A DNA stretch of 64,000 bases from Umbilicaria muhlenbergii (lineage: Eukaryota > Ascomycota > Lecanoromycetes > Umbilicariales > Umbilicariaceae). Position 1 is the stretch's first letter. Every line of letters begins with the position of its first letter. Position numbers and translations under genes: made by a program. This document shows, piece by piece, positions 34,878 through 47,927 of the stretch. The stretch lies in assembly GCA_000611775.1 (NCBI GenBank), contig KK106983.1, positions 22,021 to 86,020 of the forward strand. Reading direction: 5' to 3'. The notes below the pieces were generated by a model. It made no database searches and was not told the origin of the DNA. It worked only from the letters and a program-made list of their open reading frames with translations.

Positions 34878-36645
34878 ATGTCTATCCTCCCTTTGCATAG
34901 ACAGGACGACACCAGCCCACACATTCTCCCGAGCACCGAATCGGCCGTGATGGGCAAAAGTATGGCAGCCTTCAGAACCTTCCCTCGCATCTTCGGCTTC
35001 ATGAGCCCACATGCAAGATCAGCAGCTAATCGTGGTACTATCATAGGCAAAGCAACCATCGAGTGCGTCTCGGAAGAAGCGCTCGTGCACCTGAAATCCT
35101 ACAAGTACTCCAGCGTCGACAAATCCTTCATCTCGCGTTACATCCTTTCGCACTACGTACGTACGGCGCCTACACAGACCCTGACAAGGCAAGAGACTGA
35201 TATCATTCGGGCGGCATAGTGGACAGCGTTTGTGGAATTATTACCGCTATGGCTCGCACCGAACATGGTCACCCTTCTCGGGTTCTTTTTCATTCTGGGC
35301 AACGTTTTGTTGCTGGTGATATTCATGCCGGACTTGGTTGGACCGGTACGACCAACTTGTCTACACGGACAGAGGGACGGATCGAGGGCTGTGTTTGCAG
35401 CAATGCTAAGTCGGCGTTTAGGGTCCGAGTTGGTTATACTATAGCTTTGCTTTCGGCTTGTGGATGTGAGTGGCGGCGAAGGACCAACACTGTGAGGTGA
35501 GAAGAGTTTGTTGACTTCGATCTAGGTATTCGACCATGGACAATGTAGACGGAAAACAAGCCCGACGAACCGGTCAATCCAGTGGACTAGGAGAATTATT
35601 CGAGTAAGCCACTACTCCCCCCCCCCTTGGCAGTCCAAAGCTTCCCTTCTGACCAATGCACAGCCACGGCATCGACTCCTTGAACTGTACATTAGCCAGC
35701 CTCCTCGAAACAGCCGCAATAGGACTCGGGTCCTCCCCCAAAGGCGTCTTCACCGCCCTGGTGCCCTGCCTCCCCATGTTCTTCTCGACCTGGGAAACCT
35801 ACCACACGCACACGCTCTATCTCGGCTACTTCAACGGCCCAACCGGTAACCCCCCCCCCTTCTCTCTCTCCCCCCCACGCCACCTCCACATCCCATCCCA
35901 TCACTAACAACCCCCGTCTCACACAGAAGGTCTAATAATCGCCTGCACGATAATGATCCTCTCCGGCCAACACGGCCCCTCCCTCTGGTCCCAACCCCTC
36001 AGCCACCTCCTCGGCTTCCCCTCCCTCCTCGGCAGCACCTCCATCCTCGACATCTGGGTGCCCCTCATCCTCAGCACATTCCTCCTCCTACACCTCCCCT
36101 TCTGCATCCACAACGTCGTCCGCGCGCGGCGCGCTCAATCCCTCCCCCTCGCCCCCGTATTCCTCGAATGGACGCCCATGCTCGTCTACACGCTGGGCAT
36201 CTACCTGTGGCTGTACTCGCCGCACTCGACGCTCGTGGCGTCGAACCACCTGGTGCTGTTCTGCGCGACCATGTCGCTCGTCTTCGGGCGTATGACGACC
36301 AAGATCATCCTGGCGCACCTGACGCGGCAGCCGTTCCCGTACTGGACGGTCTTGCTGGCGCCGCTGCTGGGGGGCGCGCTGTTGGGGAATCTGCCGCGGG
36401 TGGGGCTGCCGGCGGTGCGGGCGGCGACGGAGCTGTGGTATCTGCGCGGGTATTTGGCGTTTGCGGCGGTGGTGTATGGGCGGTGGGCGCTGCTGGTGGT
36501 CGATAGTATTTGTAAGTATTTGGGGATCAATTGTTTGACGATTAGTGAGAGGCCGGCGCCGGGGCAGGTGAGGGAGGGGGAGGGGGGGTTGCCGAGTGTG
36601 GAGAAGAGGGTGGTGGATGGGGGTACGGTGCGGAAGGGGGATTGA
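34878..36645 (+). CDS. Choline/ethanolamine phosphotransferase (CDP-alcohol family)
   Basis: Six exons: 34878-35156, 35220-35345, 35422-35465, 35526-35603, 35664-35845 and 35927-36645, giving about 475 residues. The enzyme makes phosphatidylcholine or phosphatidylethanolamine from diacylglycerol and CDP-alcohol in ER/Golgi membrane. The CDP-alcohol phosphotransferase signature DG-x2-AR-x8-G-x3-D-x3-D is complete in VDGKQARRTGQSSGLGELFD followed by HGID, with the Asp codon split by intron 4. Also present are LKSYKYSSVDKSFISRYIL near the start, LPLWLAPNMVTLLGF and GTWE-like FFSTWETYHTHTLYLG. About eight to ten membrane segments. The start is uncertain: several ATGs lie in the first 60 codons and a 5' intron is possible. 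The last exon switches from C-rich to G-rich near 36200. Confidence 0.88.
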
Positions 36646-37305
36646 TGGTGAGGGGGGTGGAGGGGAGGGTGTTGTCGTTGATGCTGCTGGGAGGGTTGGG
36701 AATGTAGGGGGTGGAAGATGGATAGGGGAAGTAGGGGTATCGCTCTGCTAAGTACGAGTAGGCAAGAGGTGATCCGAGCTAGTGCATATTAGACTGTTGC
36801 ATTATATAGACGAAGGCCCAACAGGAGGGGGGTGAAGGGGCACACGAGAAATCAGAATATCGATACTCGTATATATCCATGTCATACTCGACCACACCTT
36901 TGCCAATAGCCATTGCCGCCCGCATAGTGATTTGATCGAGCGTCGACCCCTCCACCACCACAATAGCATCACAAGAATAAAAACTCCTTCACCAACCACA
37001 ACTCCGCATGCACATCCTCGCACGTTCAATGGAGGTGAAATAAGTACTCTTCAGATTACACTAATATACAAAAAGCGTACACATCCGCAAGAAAAAGGAA
37101 CCCCAACTGATTATTCAACCACGCAAAACAGACAGACCCATTTTGTTACCCAACCCGAATCTCACTCGTACAACCCCCACCCCAGCGATCCCAAACACGA
37201 TCTGAAACCGCACGGCGACGATTCACTTTCCCCCCCCACCCGCCCTTATTTCCCCCCTATTCCCGGACTCATCCCCGTCGTTCTCATGGGCTCGGGGGCT
37301 CACCC
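36646..37305. other. Convergent intergenic gap
   Basis: About 660 bp between two 3' ends. Strand composition flips from G-rich (to about 36720) to C-rich (from about 37200). No gene recognised. Confidence 0.5.
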
Positions 37306-40300
37306 TCACTTCTTCTTCCCACCACCCAGACCGAGGGATTCGCCAATACTGCCGAGGCCAATCCCACCGAGCAACTTATCAATACCCAATCCACCCAGCA
37401 AGCCATTGACCAACCCGCCCAGCCCAAGGCCATTGAGTAGCTTCCCGACGAGACCCAGCACACCGCTCAACAACAGCCCCACGGCGGCGACAATCTGGAA
37501 CAGCGGCTCGGTCAACAGGCCCCACAGCGGGTTGAGGCCCTTCTTCGCGTGCGGCATATCCGCGATGCGCTTCTTGGCGTTGTCGATGGTCTTGACGACC
37601 GTGGTGGTCAGCTCCTTGAGGTGGTCGGCGAGTTCGTATTCCTCGGGGGAGGCTTCGCGGGAGGCGGCGCGGGCTTTGGCCTGGGCGGCGATGCGGCCGT
37701 CCGGGTCGAGGCCGCGGATGGCACCGTTGCATTCTTGCAGGATGCGGTTGCCTTCTTCGAGGAGGGGCTTGACGTCTTGGACGAGTTGTTCTTCGTCGAG
37801 CTCGTCTTTGGGGGTGCGGTCGGCTTTTTCGATGCGCTGGAAGAGATGTTAGCTGAAGATCTGGTGGTGGAAGTTGGGGAAAAGGGGGGGACGTACCTCT
37901 GTGATTTGCTTGCAGACGGGCTCGATCTTGTCCAGGGTTTGCTTGAGGATACTAGTCATTTTCCTCGCCAACTCGGCATCTTCTTCCTTCTTCTTCATCT
38001 CCTCCAGTTCCTCGGCGCTGGGGCCTTCCTCCTCGGGCTCCTCGAGGTTCTCGATCAGGGTGCACTCGCCGATACGGTTGCCATCGTTGTCGATGACGTA
38101 GCCGTTGTCGTCGATTTCCTTGCCGATCATGTTGGCGAGTTTGCCCTCGGTGAGCTTGCCGATGATATTACCGTCGTCGTCGCGCACTTCGCCCTCTTTG
38201 TTGACTTTGTGCCCGGCCATCGGGTTGACGCTGCGTTTCTTCTCCTCGGGCTCCCAGCGTTCGGCTTTGCCGATGCTGTTACCGGCCTTGTCGAGGACCT
38301 CTCCGTCTTCATCGACTTTGCGACCTAGGAGTTTCTTTGGGTCCCCTTCAATGAGACGGCCGACGATTTGACCGTTGGCGTCTTGAACGAGGCCGTCCTT
38401 GGCGACGGTGAGGTTGTCCCAGCCGGCGAAGGGTCCTTCCGCCTTTTCTTGCTCGCCACCTGGGATGAGCTCGGCTTTGCCGATGACTTTTCCGTTGTCG
38501 CTCCAGATTTGGCCTTGCCCGTCGACTTTCCTGCCAGCCATCTTCTTGGGGTCGCCAGATACGATCCGTCCAAAGACTGTGCCGTGCTCGTCGACGACGT
38601 TGCCGGCCTTGTTGACCACTTTGCCTTCCAGAATTGAGAGGTCTTCTGCTTCCTCCTCTGGTTCTTCATATGGCTCAGCATGACCCTTGACGTTGCCGTA
38701 CTTGTCGATGATGTCTCCATCCTCGTCGACGGTTCGGCCAACAAGTCGCTTGGCGTCGCCTTCCACGACTTGTCCAACGGTGTTGCCTTCTTCATCCTCG
38801 ACCATGCCGCCCTTGACGACGACTAGACCTTGGAGACCAGCGAAGGGGCCTTCCGGCTTGGCCTCACGCTCATTCTCGGGGATAAGTTCGCAGCGACCAA
38901 TGACCTTACCAGCATCGTTCCAAAGCTGGCCTTCCTCATCACACTTCTTCCCAGCCAACTCCTTGGGGTTGCCCTCAACAAGTTTAGCGATCGGAACACC
39001 GTCAGGCCCGATAACATTGCCCTGCTTGTTGACAACGAGGCCTTTCAGAATCGACAGATCTGCCTTCTCGGGCTCCTCCTCTTCAGGCTCGTCGTAGCGC
39101 TCAGCATGACCGACAACATTACCACGCTTATCAATGACATCGCCATCTTCGTCCACGGAGCGACCGACCAACTTCTTTGGGTCGCCTTCGACAAGCCGAC
39201 CGACCCTATTTTGGTTCTCGTCCTCAACCCAGCCGTCCTTTACGACGACAAGGCCCTCAAGACCAGCAAACGACCCCTCTTCCTCGTCATCTTCTTGCGG
39301 TAGGGTCTTCGCCTTGCCGATGACGTGGCCTTTGGTATCCCAGAACTGGCCTTCGGCATCACATTGTGCGCCGAGCTTGGCCAGCCTCTTGGCATCACCT
39401 TCGATGAGCTCACCAAGCGGCTTGCCGGTCGAATCGACAATCTTACCTTGCTTGTTGCACGTGAGGCCTTCCAAGATCGACAGCGGTGGTAATTCCGGTT
39501 CAGCATCTTCAGCCGCTTCTTCGCCCTCACCTTCGCCTTCTTGTGTGATAAGCTCGACCTTGCCGATGACGTTGCCATCCTTGTCAAGGACTTCGCCCTT
39601 CTCGTTGATTTTCTTGCCGGCACAGTCTGTGAGTTCGCCCTCGGAGAGTTTGGCAATCGGGTCACCATCTTCGTTGACGACTTCACCTTTCTTGTTGACC
39701 TTGAGACCGTCCAGGATGGAAAGATCGGGGGTGTCTGCTTCAGCGGCAGCTTCTTTGGCAGCTTCTACAGCAGCTTCTTCGCCTTGTGTGGTAAGCTCGA
39801 CCTTACCGATCACATTGCCGTCCTTGTCGAGGACTTCACCTTGCTCGTTGATTTTCTTGCCGGCACACTCTTTGAGGTCACCCTCAGAGAGCTTGGCGAT
39901 CTGCTCACCATCTTCATTGAGGACATCACCCTTCTTGTTGACCTTCAGACCATCCAGAATAGATAGGCCGAGGCTTTCAGGTTCGGCAGCCCCTTCTTCT
40001 GGAGCCTCCTCATCAGCAGCTTCTTCTTCGCCAGCCTCTTCTTCGGGGGCAGCTTCATCGGGGGAAGCTTCTTCAACGGCTTTTTCAAGTGCCTCGACCA
40101 GTTCAGGGTGCAAGGCTTTCATGGCTTCGTCTGCAGCTTCGCCTTCGACAATTTCGATCTTGCCGACAACTTCACCCTCGTCGTTGAGGATCTCGCCATC
40201 CTCGTTAGGGGTCTTGCCAGCGCATTGTTTGACATCGGAGTCTTCGGTCAACTTGCCAATGATCTCACCCTCGTCGTCGAGAATATTGCCCTTCTTGTTG

Positions 40301-42375
40301 ATCTTCCTTCCCTCGAAGATGGTCATGTCTGGCTTGATGGCCGCCTCGGCTTCCTTGACGGCCTCCTGAACCTCGATTTCCTTGGCCTTCTCGGCAGCCT
40401 CTCCTGGAACGACCTCGGCTCTGCCAATAACTTCTCCGTCTTCGTTGAGAATTTCTCCCTTGTCATTCAACTTCTGTCCGGCGAGGTCTTCAACATCGCC
40501 CTCGACAATTTTGCCGATGGGCGTGCCATCCTCACCCATGATCTCGCCGTCTTCGCCGACCTCAAGTCCCTCCATGACGCCAACGTCTGGGAGTGCCTCT
40601 GCTGCCTCCTCCTCTGCCTCTCTAGCTTTTCGCTCGGCTTCCTCGGCCATCTCTTTTGCCTTCTCAGGCAGGACAGTAGCACGACCGATCGCATCACCAT
40701 CCTCATCGAGAATCTCGCCGTCTTCGCCAATGGTTTGTCCGATAAGATCCTCTGGGTCACCTTCGGTGATTTTGCCCCAAGGTTTGCCGTCATGGCCGAT
40801 AATTTCGCCGCCTTCACCGACCTCGAGACCCTTGAGGATGGACAGATCAATGGGTAGTTCATCTTCGACGTCCTCGGCCACATCTTCAGCCGCGTCTTCC
40901 GCACCGTCGACGGCGTCTTCTGCATCCTCGGGCACAGCATCTTCCGCGCCTTCAACTGCTTCACCAGCTTCATCCTCGGCACCGTCCGCGACTTCGGCAG
41001 CTTCATCTTCTGCGCCTTCAACAGCTTCACCGGCTTCGTCCTCGGCACCTTCCACGGCTTCGCCAGCCTCGTCCGGTACACCATCTTCGGCGTCCTCGGC
41101 TGTCGCTTTGGCATCTTCGGCGCCATCCTCGGCAGTCTCTTTAACGCCGTCAGCGCCTTCCTCTGCGGTTTCTTCCGCATCCTCAACGCCCTCCTCAGCA
41201 GTCTCTTTGGCGCCGTCGGCGCCTTCCTCCGCCGTGGCCTTCGCGTCCTCGGCGCCGTCTTCCGCGGTGTCTTTGGCGTCTTCGGCAGTACCCTTGGCGT
41301 CGTCGGCCGCACCCTCCGCCGCGCCACCCACATCACCATCTTTGGCTTTGTCGGTGGCATCTCCAGCAGTGTCCTTGGCACCACCAGCCTTACCGGCGGC
41401 CTTGCCAGCGAGACCTTTGGCACCTCCAGCAGCACCAGTCGCCTTGCCCTTGGCACCTCCTGCCGCTCCTTCGGCCTTGTCCTTGGCGCCGCCGGCAGTC
41501 TCTTCCGCTTTATCCTTGGCGCCGCCCGCGGTCTCCTCTGCCTTGTCCTCGGCATCTTCGGTATCCGGCACATCATCTTCAACGGTCTCCTTCGCACCGG
41601 CCACGGTATCCTCATCATCGTCATCGACCGGCTCAGGCTCCGCTTCCTCAAGATCCTCAGCGGTGGTGCTCTCGTCTTCCGCGCCAGTCTCATTGCCCGC
41701 CTGACTCACTTTGCCTTGCGGCGTGTCCGTCTCGTCGCCTTCTTCCGTTGGGTCGTTGTCCTGCATGCCGATCTTATTGCCCGTTTCTTCCGCCTCGCTC
41801 TCGACATCCTCTTTCGTATCTTCCGCTTTGCCTTTCGTCTCGTCGACTTTATCCTTCGTTTCGTCGACCTTGCCTTTCGTCTCCTCATCGGCTTTTCCTT
41901 TGGCCTCATCGGCCTTTCCCTTCACATCTTCTGCCTGCTCCGGAGCCTTCGGCGCATCCTGCGTGGCCTTCTTCGTCGCATCATCCGCGTCTTTCGGCCG
42001 GGGGGGCAGTTTTGGTGACGAGGTGCTCTTGCTAGGTGTGGCGCTCTTCGCCTTGTCTGTTGCACCTTTGGCGGTTGATTTAGGCGTGTTAGTAGCACTT
42101 TTGGCGGCGCCCTTGGGCGAGTCGGCAGCGCTGGTCGATTGCCCTAATTTAGAAGTTTGGCTGGAAGCAGGGTTTTTGCCAGTCTTGGTAGGGGTTTTCG
42201 GGGTACCACTGGCGGCTTTGCCCGCGGCAGGTGACGGCGCCATGCTGTGGGATGTGCGAGCTGTTTTAGGGGTGGTAGAGCTGGATGATCGGCTGGGAGA
42301 AGGAGAGGTGCGGTTTGGGGTCGGCGGGAAGGAGTAGTACGCGTATGAGGCCGAGGAGCGGGGGTCGCTTGTCAT
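37306..42375 (-). CDS. Large LEA-like protein with twelve DUF3659 repeats
   Basis: Two exons, 42375-37897 and 37836-37306, give 1669 residues. Residues 1-130 are Ser/Pro/Lys-rich. Then about 400 residues of very acidic, Ala/Glu/Lys-rich 11-mer-like sequence (KAEETAGGAKD, EDAKATAEEGAD) resemble late-embryogenesis-abundant proteins. Next come twelve repeats of about 60 residues with the pattern LSIL-GL-VNK-G-V-DEDG---AKL-EGD---L-GK--DE-GE--D--GNVIGKAEL, the DUF3659 signature. The second exon is helical and ends in a Gly/Leu-rich hydrophobic tail (GLGLGGLVNGLLGGLGIDKL) with a KKK end, and may be a DUF6987-type domain. Function is unknown; the composition suggests an extended scaffold or stress protein. 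The intron 37896-37837 is GT-AG. Confidence 0.85.
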
Positions 42376-42740
42376 ATACAATTATAGAAAAGGGAGGTCT
42401 GATGGTTGGGTTATAGGGGGGAGGGTGGTTGGGAGGGAGGGAGAAATGGAGTTTGGAGAGGACTTTATTGGAGAAGAGCGCGGAAAAGGGAAAGGGGAAA
42501 GGGGAAATGATTTATGCAGTGGCTGGGGAGGAGAAGCACGGAGAAGGTGCGTCACTACGTCAGTGCATGGGTGTGCTGGGAGGGCAGCTGGTGCCTCAAC
42601 TGTGGCTGCAAAAGCAGGATTTGGCGCGCACGACGGCGATGGGCGAGGCCCCCTATTATTGCGTCAGTGCTCTGCCCGTTCTCCACAGTTGGGGACGAGC
42701 CAATGCACAGCAGGAGCGAAAGCAGATGAGTGGCTGAAAC

Positions 42741-42803
42741 AGGGTGCAGGGTGCAGGGTACAGGGTGCAGGGTGCAGGGTGCAGGATGCAGGGTGCAGGA
42801 TGC
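42741..42803. repeat. 7-bp minisatellite, unit CAGGGTG
   Basis: Nine tandem copies of CAGGGTG with variants CAGGGTA and CAGGATG. It lies about 370 bp upstream of the LEA/DUF3659 gene start. Confidence 0.9.
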
Positions 42804-44708
42804 AACGTCGGGGGCTGGGCTGCCTCGTCGATGACGGATGGCTTTGGTGGAAAGGGAACGGGAAAGGGAATGGCGAGAAAGGGTGGTGTGAGGCCAGACG
42901 GGCCGGTCGCTGGCCTGGGCAGCCAATGATGGGCGAGAGGGTCGCTGCGGGTGTGAGGTCGAACCAAGTCGCTACTGCGGGTTGGCAGGAGGGGTAATGC
43001 GTGGTGAAACAAGCCACGCTTCCCATTGGTTTGCCGCTGTCATGCTGCTTTTGGCCCTCAACGTTACTCGGAGTAGAAGATGCGAAGAATGCCGCGTTTT
43101 GCAAGGATGCGATTTGGTTGCATCTCTCCTCCGTTCTCCATTGCCTCCGTCTGAAGCCCGCAACACATGTGATGACCGCAAAACGCATCGCAAGTTTTCG
43201 TCAAATTGGATGGTCCAACCAAGGGACATTGCGCGAGCATAAAGCACCAGGTAAGGTAAGGTAAGGTACACGGAGGAAGGGGGTGCTTCACACGGCCAAA
43301 CAGCAGCGGCACACAGATGTGGCGTCTCACGTCGGTCGCACCAATCAGAAGCTTGGAAGTCTCGGCGCGCGCTAGAATGGGACCCCAATAGCCACATCCA
43401 GGATTATGGCAGGTTTCTCTGCCACCATTGACCAGAGGCAGCTTAACGCCGATGGTATCGACAGGGTTGATCCCACATGTCGAAAGCCACACATCGATCA
43501 GATGGAGTGGTCATCAGCCGAGTGTTGAATTGCGGGCAGGCTGCCGGGATCGAGACACGGCCAGGGATGCTCGGCGTGGGTTGCGCTTGGGTTGGATGGT
43601 GCTCGTGTGTGCCGCGTCAAAGCCGCACAGGTCGGAGCGGAATGCGAGGGCATTGAAGGTGTAGAGTGGTAGGTGCCCAACGAGCATAAGTATTCGTTAA
43701 CACCTCCACCATCGTCCGAAGACCCTGCGTGCTGGACTCCAACGACCATGGGAAAATTCTCGAAGACCCAACGATTCCAGAATCAGGTCTCACCAATCAA
43801 GACGAGTCCGGCCCCCCGATCGCGCAGGGATCTGGACTGCACCGGAACATTACATCACCTTCTACCCGAATGCGCCGTATCAAAAGTCGCGATCGCGATA
43901 GCGACGCTGCTAGGGGGAAACAGAAAGACACTCATTTTCAATTCCTTGTTTGCTGCTGGAGTCCATAATGGCGGTTTCATGCAAATAACAGGACGGGAAC
44001 AAACAGTCATCAACCGGCCGATTGCCACGCTTGGAGCCTAAACTTATAGTGTCGTGCCTAAACTCATGTTGTGCCGGAGCTCCGCCAGCACGCCTGAGGC
44101 GCTCGGTGCAGAGCTTCAACATCGTGATGTGGCGCGGACGATTGAAATACAGCTACCGCACATGTCCGATTTCCCCTCACGAGCACTTCCATTGCAGACT
44201 GCGACAGTCGGAATACCGAGTCTTACACGCTTTCTACTGTCCGTCACGGCAAGCCGAAGCACCATGACAATAATCGAGCTTCTCAGGCATGGCACCTACC
44301 ATTAATGTGTCCGGAACATTACAATGAGAGTCTGCGGGATTCCTAGATCGGACGAGCATCCTTTCCCTCATCGAAGTTAGCAAAGAACAAGGTTGAGGAG
44401 GTCGAAACGAATGTTCGAGGTAAGGTTGAAGCTCAGAGAGAAGATTATGTATTCGTCATGATCATGCCTTGGCCCCACCTTCGATTGCTTCGGATCAATG
44501 ATACGAAACGCATCAAAGGCTTGTAAAAAGAACAGCGGGGGGGCAATGATATCCGACTAAGGATGACGATAATAGGATTTCATCATTCAACTATATGGGA
44601 ACAAGGCACGTGTAGGGTGGTGTACTCACTCATTGGATTCGACTCCCTCCAGTGCTTTGATCGTGATGGCTTCGTAGGATGGATTCACCCTCAGGTTGTC
44701 CCGAAATA
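42804..44708. other. Intergenic gap
   Basis: About 1.9 kb. A short (GTAAG)3 run lies at 43251-43265. Open frames at 43673-44041 and on both strands near 43000-43490 have no recognisable domain. No tRNA or transposon seen. Confidence 0.5.
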
Positions 44709-45555
44709 TCATGACCCGATTACGGGCCACCAGATCTTCTTGCCACCATGGAACCCACCATTGATGTGACTCGCTGCCTCAGCCTCCCTAGTGTCCTTCT
44801 CGCCAGTATGATTATCTGCGTAGTCGACTCTTCTTCGTTCGTACAAGTCTTCGGTACACTTCTGCATACCCGGATCTGGTGTATGCGAACGTTCTTCACC
44901 ATAGTCCAAGTTGTCGTTGGTTTCCAGATTGACATCGAGCTCCCTCGCTGTTCTCCGATATGTGGCTTCCCTTCCATGGATCACATTCGCACCTTCCACA
45001 CTTCTCTTTCTTTTGTTTATTACCGCATCACGTTCCATCTGACGATGTTCTTCTTCCAGAAAACGTGCGTATTCTTCTTCCTCATCCTCTTCTGCAACAC
45101 CATCCACCTCCTCGGACAAAGGAGGTGCCGATCTGCCCACAGCCTCTTCCACTTCTGCTGATGTGCCCTTGTTCTCAGTCTTATGCCTCCGGTCTCGTAA
45201 AAGCGCCTGTATCTCACTGTGCCTAAACATGGCGATTTGCTCATCAGTCAAGGTGCGCTTGACGCCATCCTCGTAATAGCCAAGGCCATCCTCATAGGCT
45301 TCTTGTTCTTCTGTTACGGATTGAGCTTCGACAGCCGTGACTGGTGTACGGCTGTATGAGCCAAAGACACGAGTGTGAAAGGCGTTTAAGTCCTCCTGTG
45401 TTGTGAAAATTATTAGATATGAGTAGCCACTAACTTCATGCTTGAGCTGTGAAGCATACCTGAGTGACGACAGGAACGACCATATTGCCAGCACCTAGAG
45501 ATTGTGGCATATCCATGCCAAGTGATATTGATGCTGCTACATCCCAGTCGCTCAT
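44709..45555 (-). CDS. DUF3807-like coiled, acidic protein
   Basis: Two exons, 45555-45460 and 45395-44709, joined in phase 0, give 260 residues. Exon 1 reads MSDWDVAASISLGMDMPQSL and ends VVPVVTQ. Exon 2 begins EDLNAFHTRVFGSY. The most conserved-looking block is YEDGVKRTLTDEQIAMFRHS followed by EIQALLRDRR, which I associate with the fungal DUF3807 family. The remainder is acidic and charged (EEDEEEEYARFLEEEHRQME) and probably helical or disordered. Function unknown. Two short tandem repeats of the leader lie just upstream of the start. Confidence 0.7.
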
Positions 45556-45583
45556 GCAACCCCAGATAGAAGAGCCTGTCGGC

Positions 45584-45618
45584 CTTCAGGCTTCAGGCTT
45601 CAGGCTTCAGGCTTCAGG
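45584..45618. repeat. Five tandem copies of CTTCAGG
   Basis: A perfect 7-bp repeat, five copies, ending 29 bp upstream of the start codon of the minus-strand DUF3807-like gene. It would lie in its leader as CCTGAAG repeats. Confidence 0.9.
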
Positions 45619-46116
45619 AAGCCGTGGTTGAAGCTCCAGTGAAGAAGGTGGAAAGTCAAGGCGAAAAAGACCGACCGTCTATTTTCGGGTTGCGGAAACC
45701 GGGAGGGAGGAGGCGAAACAGCACCAAGACCCAGGCACGCCAGGGACAGGCCAGATAATCGGCGGGCTCCATCAGAAATTCCAGATTATCTTACATCCGC
45801 CAGTCGAGTCGGGAGGGTTTCGCTGTCCTTTCAGCATCGTTACTCATCATTCTCTACATTCTCTGCACATATCATCTCTGTTACTCCTTCCACCGTGTAC
45901 AGTTTTTCTGTTGTCAGGTACACTGAAAGACTACGAAATCGGAAGCTGGTGTCAATAAGGTCGCTCTTTCATGCTGAGCAAGCCCGTATCGGACATACTC
46001 CAACCCTGCATCTACGCTGTCCTTCGTTGATCTCAAGGACACCCAGTTGACCCTCTACTTTCGAACATACTCCGTTTTCTCCGGTAACTGGCGAGCCACT
46101 CGCATTGCCACCAATC
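45619..46116. other. Divergent control region upstream of the ERO1 gene
   Basis: About 500 bp between the divergent DUF3807-like and ERO1 genes. I looked for an unfolded-protein-response element (TGACGTG-like) and did not find a clear one. Confidence 0.4.
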
Positions 46117-47927
46117 ATGCGGTCTGCCGCGCAGGTCTTCTACCTGGCAGTATTTGCTCTTCTCGGTCCATCCCATGCATCTGGCAATGCAGCTACCAAA
46201 TCAGCGCAAAACTCTCCCGATGTCTGTGCAGTGAGTAGCAATCTCCTTAGCATGTTGAGGTAGCCTCTGATGACGTTCTCTAGATCGACTCGAAAGCCAT
46301 CGTCTCAGACGCATGCGCCTCCTACTCCACGCTCGACGCTCTTAACAAAGCCCTCAGTCCCTCATTGAAATCAATAACCCAAACCACCGACTTCTTCGCC
46401 TACTACCGCCTCAACCTGTACAACCAAGTATGCCCCTTCTGGGACGATCCGAACAGCATGTGCGGCAACATCGCCTGTGTAGTCAACACCCTGGACAACG
46501 AAGAAGACATACCTCCAATATGGCGAGCGCAAGAGTTGAGTAAACTAGAAGGTCCCAAAGCAGCGCATCCAGGACGCAAGTTACAACAGGAAAGAGGCAA
46601 AGAGAGGCCATTACAAGGCACGTTGGGAGAAAGCGTGGGAGAAAGCTGCGTGGTCGAATACGACGATGAGTGCGATGAAAGAGACTACTGTGTACCCGAA
46701 GACGAGAGCGCAAGCGCAAAAGGCGACTACGTCAGTCTAATGGACAACCCCGAAAGATTCACCGGCTACGCAGGAGAAGGAGCCCACATGGTCTGGGACG
46801 CCATCTACCGGGAGAACTGTTTCTCGCGCCCCGCATCCCCCTCCAGCGGCGTCGGCAAGCTCCAAGCGGCCAACGACCTCCGCAACGTCATGCTCTCCGG
46901 CGCCTCCGAAACCGACATCGCGCTCGACGACGAATGCCTCGAAAAGCGCGTCTTCCATCGCATCATCAGCGGCATGCACGCCTCCATCTCCACCCACATC
47001 TGCCACGACTACCTGAACCAAACAACCGGCACCTGGGGCCCGAACCTGCAATGCTACCAAGACCGCCTCGCCGCCCACCCGGACCGCATCTCCAACCTCT
47101 ACTTCAACTACGCCCTCGTCCTGCGCGCCGTCGCCAAACTCCGCACCTACCTGAAAAACTACACCTTCTGCTCCGGCGACCCGCGCCAAGACGTCGCCAC
47201 CAAGCAGAAAGTGCTGCTACTAGCCGACCGGGCCGCCGCGGGCGGTCCCATCTTCGACGAATCCCTCATGTTCCAAGACCCCGCGGTCGGGGACCTGAAA
47301 GAGGATTTCCGCAACCGGTTCCGCAATGTGAGCCGCTTGATGGACTGTGTTGGGTGCGACAAATGCCGGCTTTGGGGCAAGCTCCAGACGGTTGGGTACG
47401 GCACCGCGCTGAAGGTGCTCTTCGAGTACGACGAGAACAAGAACGGGGAGAACCCGCCGCTGCGACGGACGGAATTGGTGGCGCTGGTGAACACGCTCGA
47501 CCGGATCTCGAACAGCCTCACAGCACTCGAAGGGTTCAGAAGTATGATCCTTGCGGCCACCGACGGTAGGAACACCCCGGCCAACGAGGGTGCGTCCCAA
47601 CCCCACCGCGACAAACAAGCGGTGAAGCCCAACCCGCACCCGACACCAGGCCGCCCCGCCATCACCGCCTATGAGGCCGCCTCCGACGACACCGATGACC
47701 CCTACAACATCACCTATCCGCACCCCAACGTCCTCGCTAACATCAAAGCCGAATGCCGCCTCGTCTGGCGCACCTTCACCTACGTCCTGCGCAGCTGGCT
47801 GGACCTCCCTGAGAAACTCATGACGGTTTTCCTGACGGAGATGGATCGCCTGTGGGCGTTTTGGTTGGGCTTGCCGGTGCAGCCGCGGAGTTGGGAGTTG
47901 AGGAGGCCCGGGAAGGATGAGCTGTAG
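46117..47927 (+). CDS. ero1: ERO1, endoplasmic reticulum oxidoreductin
   Basis: Two exons, 46117-46230 and 46284-47927, give 585 residues. ERO1 oxidises protein disulfide isomerase using FAD and oxygen, driving disulfide formation in the ER. The first exon encodes a signal peptide (MRSAAQVFYLAVFALLGPSH). The N-terminal region has FFAYYRLNLYNQVCPFWDD followed by CGNIACVV, typical of the family, and a shuttle-type Cys pair region around CVVEYDDECDERDYC. The core active site CVGCDKC (Cys393-Cys396-Cys399) sits in the expected FAD-domain helix, followed by RLWGKLQTVGYGTALKVLF, an ERO1 hallmark. The C-terminus has an amphipathic WRTFTYVLRSWLDLPEKL segment. C-rich third positions dominate the middle of the gene. 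Confidence 0.95.

Noticed and set aside
40382-41704. Plus-strand open frame of 440 codons opposite the LEA/DUF3659 gene, with other long antisense frames nearby
   Set aside because: Its Ser/Ala repeats mirror the acidic repeat codons of the true gene. No domain or start context supports it.
42741-42803. CRISPR-like direct repeats
   Set aside because: Short tandem units without spacers in a eukaryotic genome; a minisatellite.
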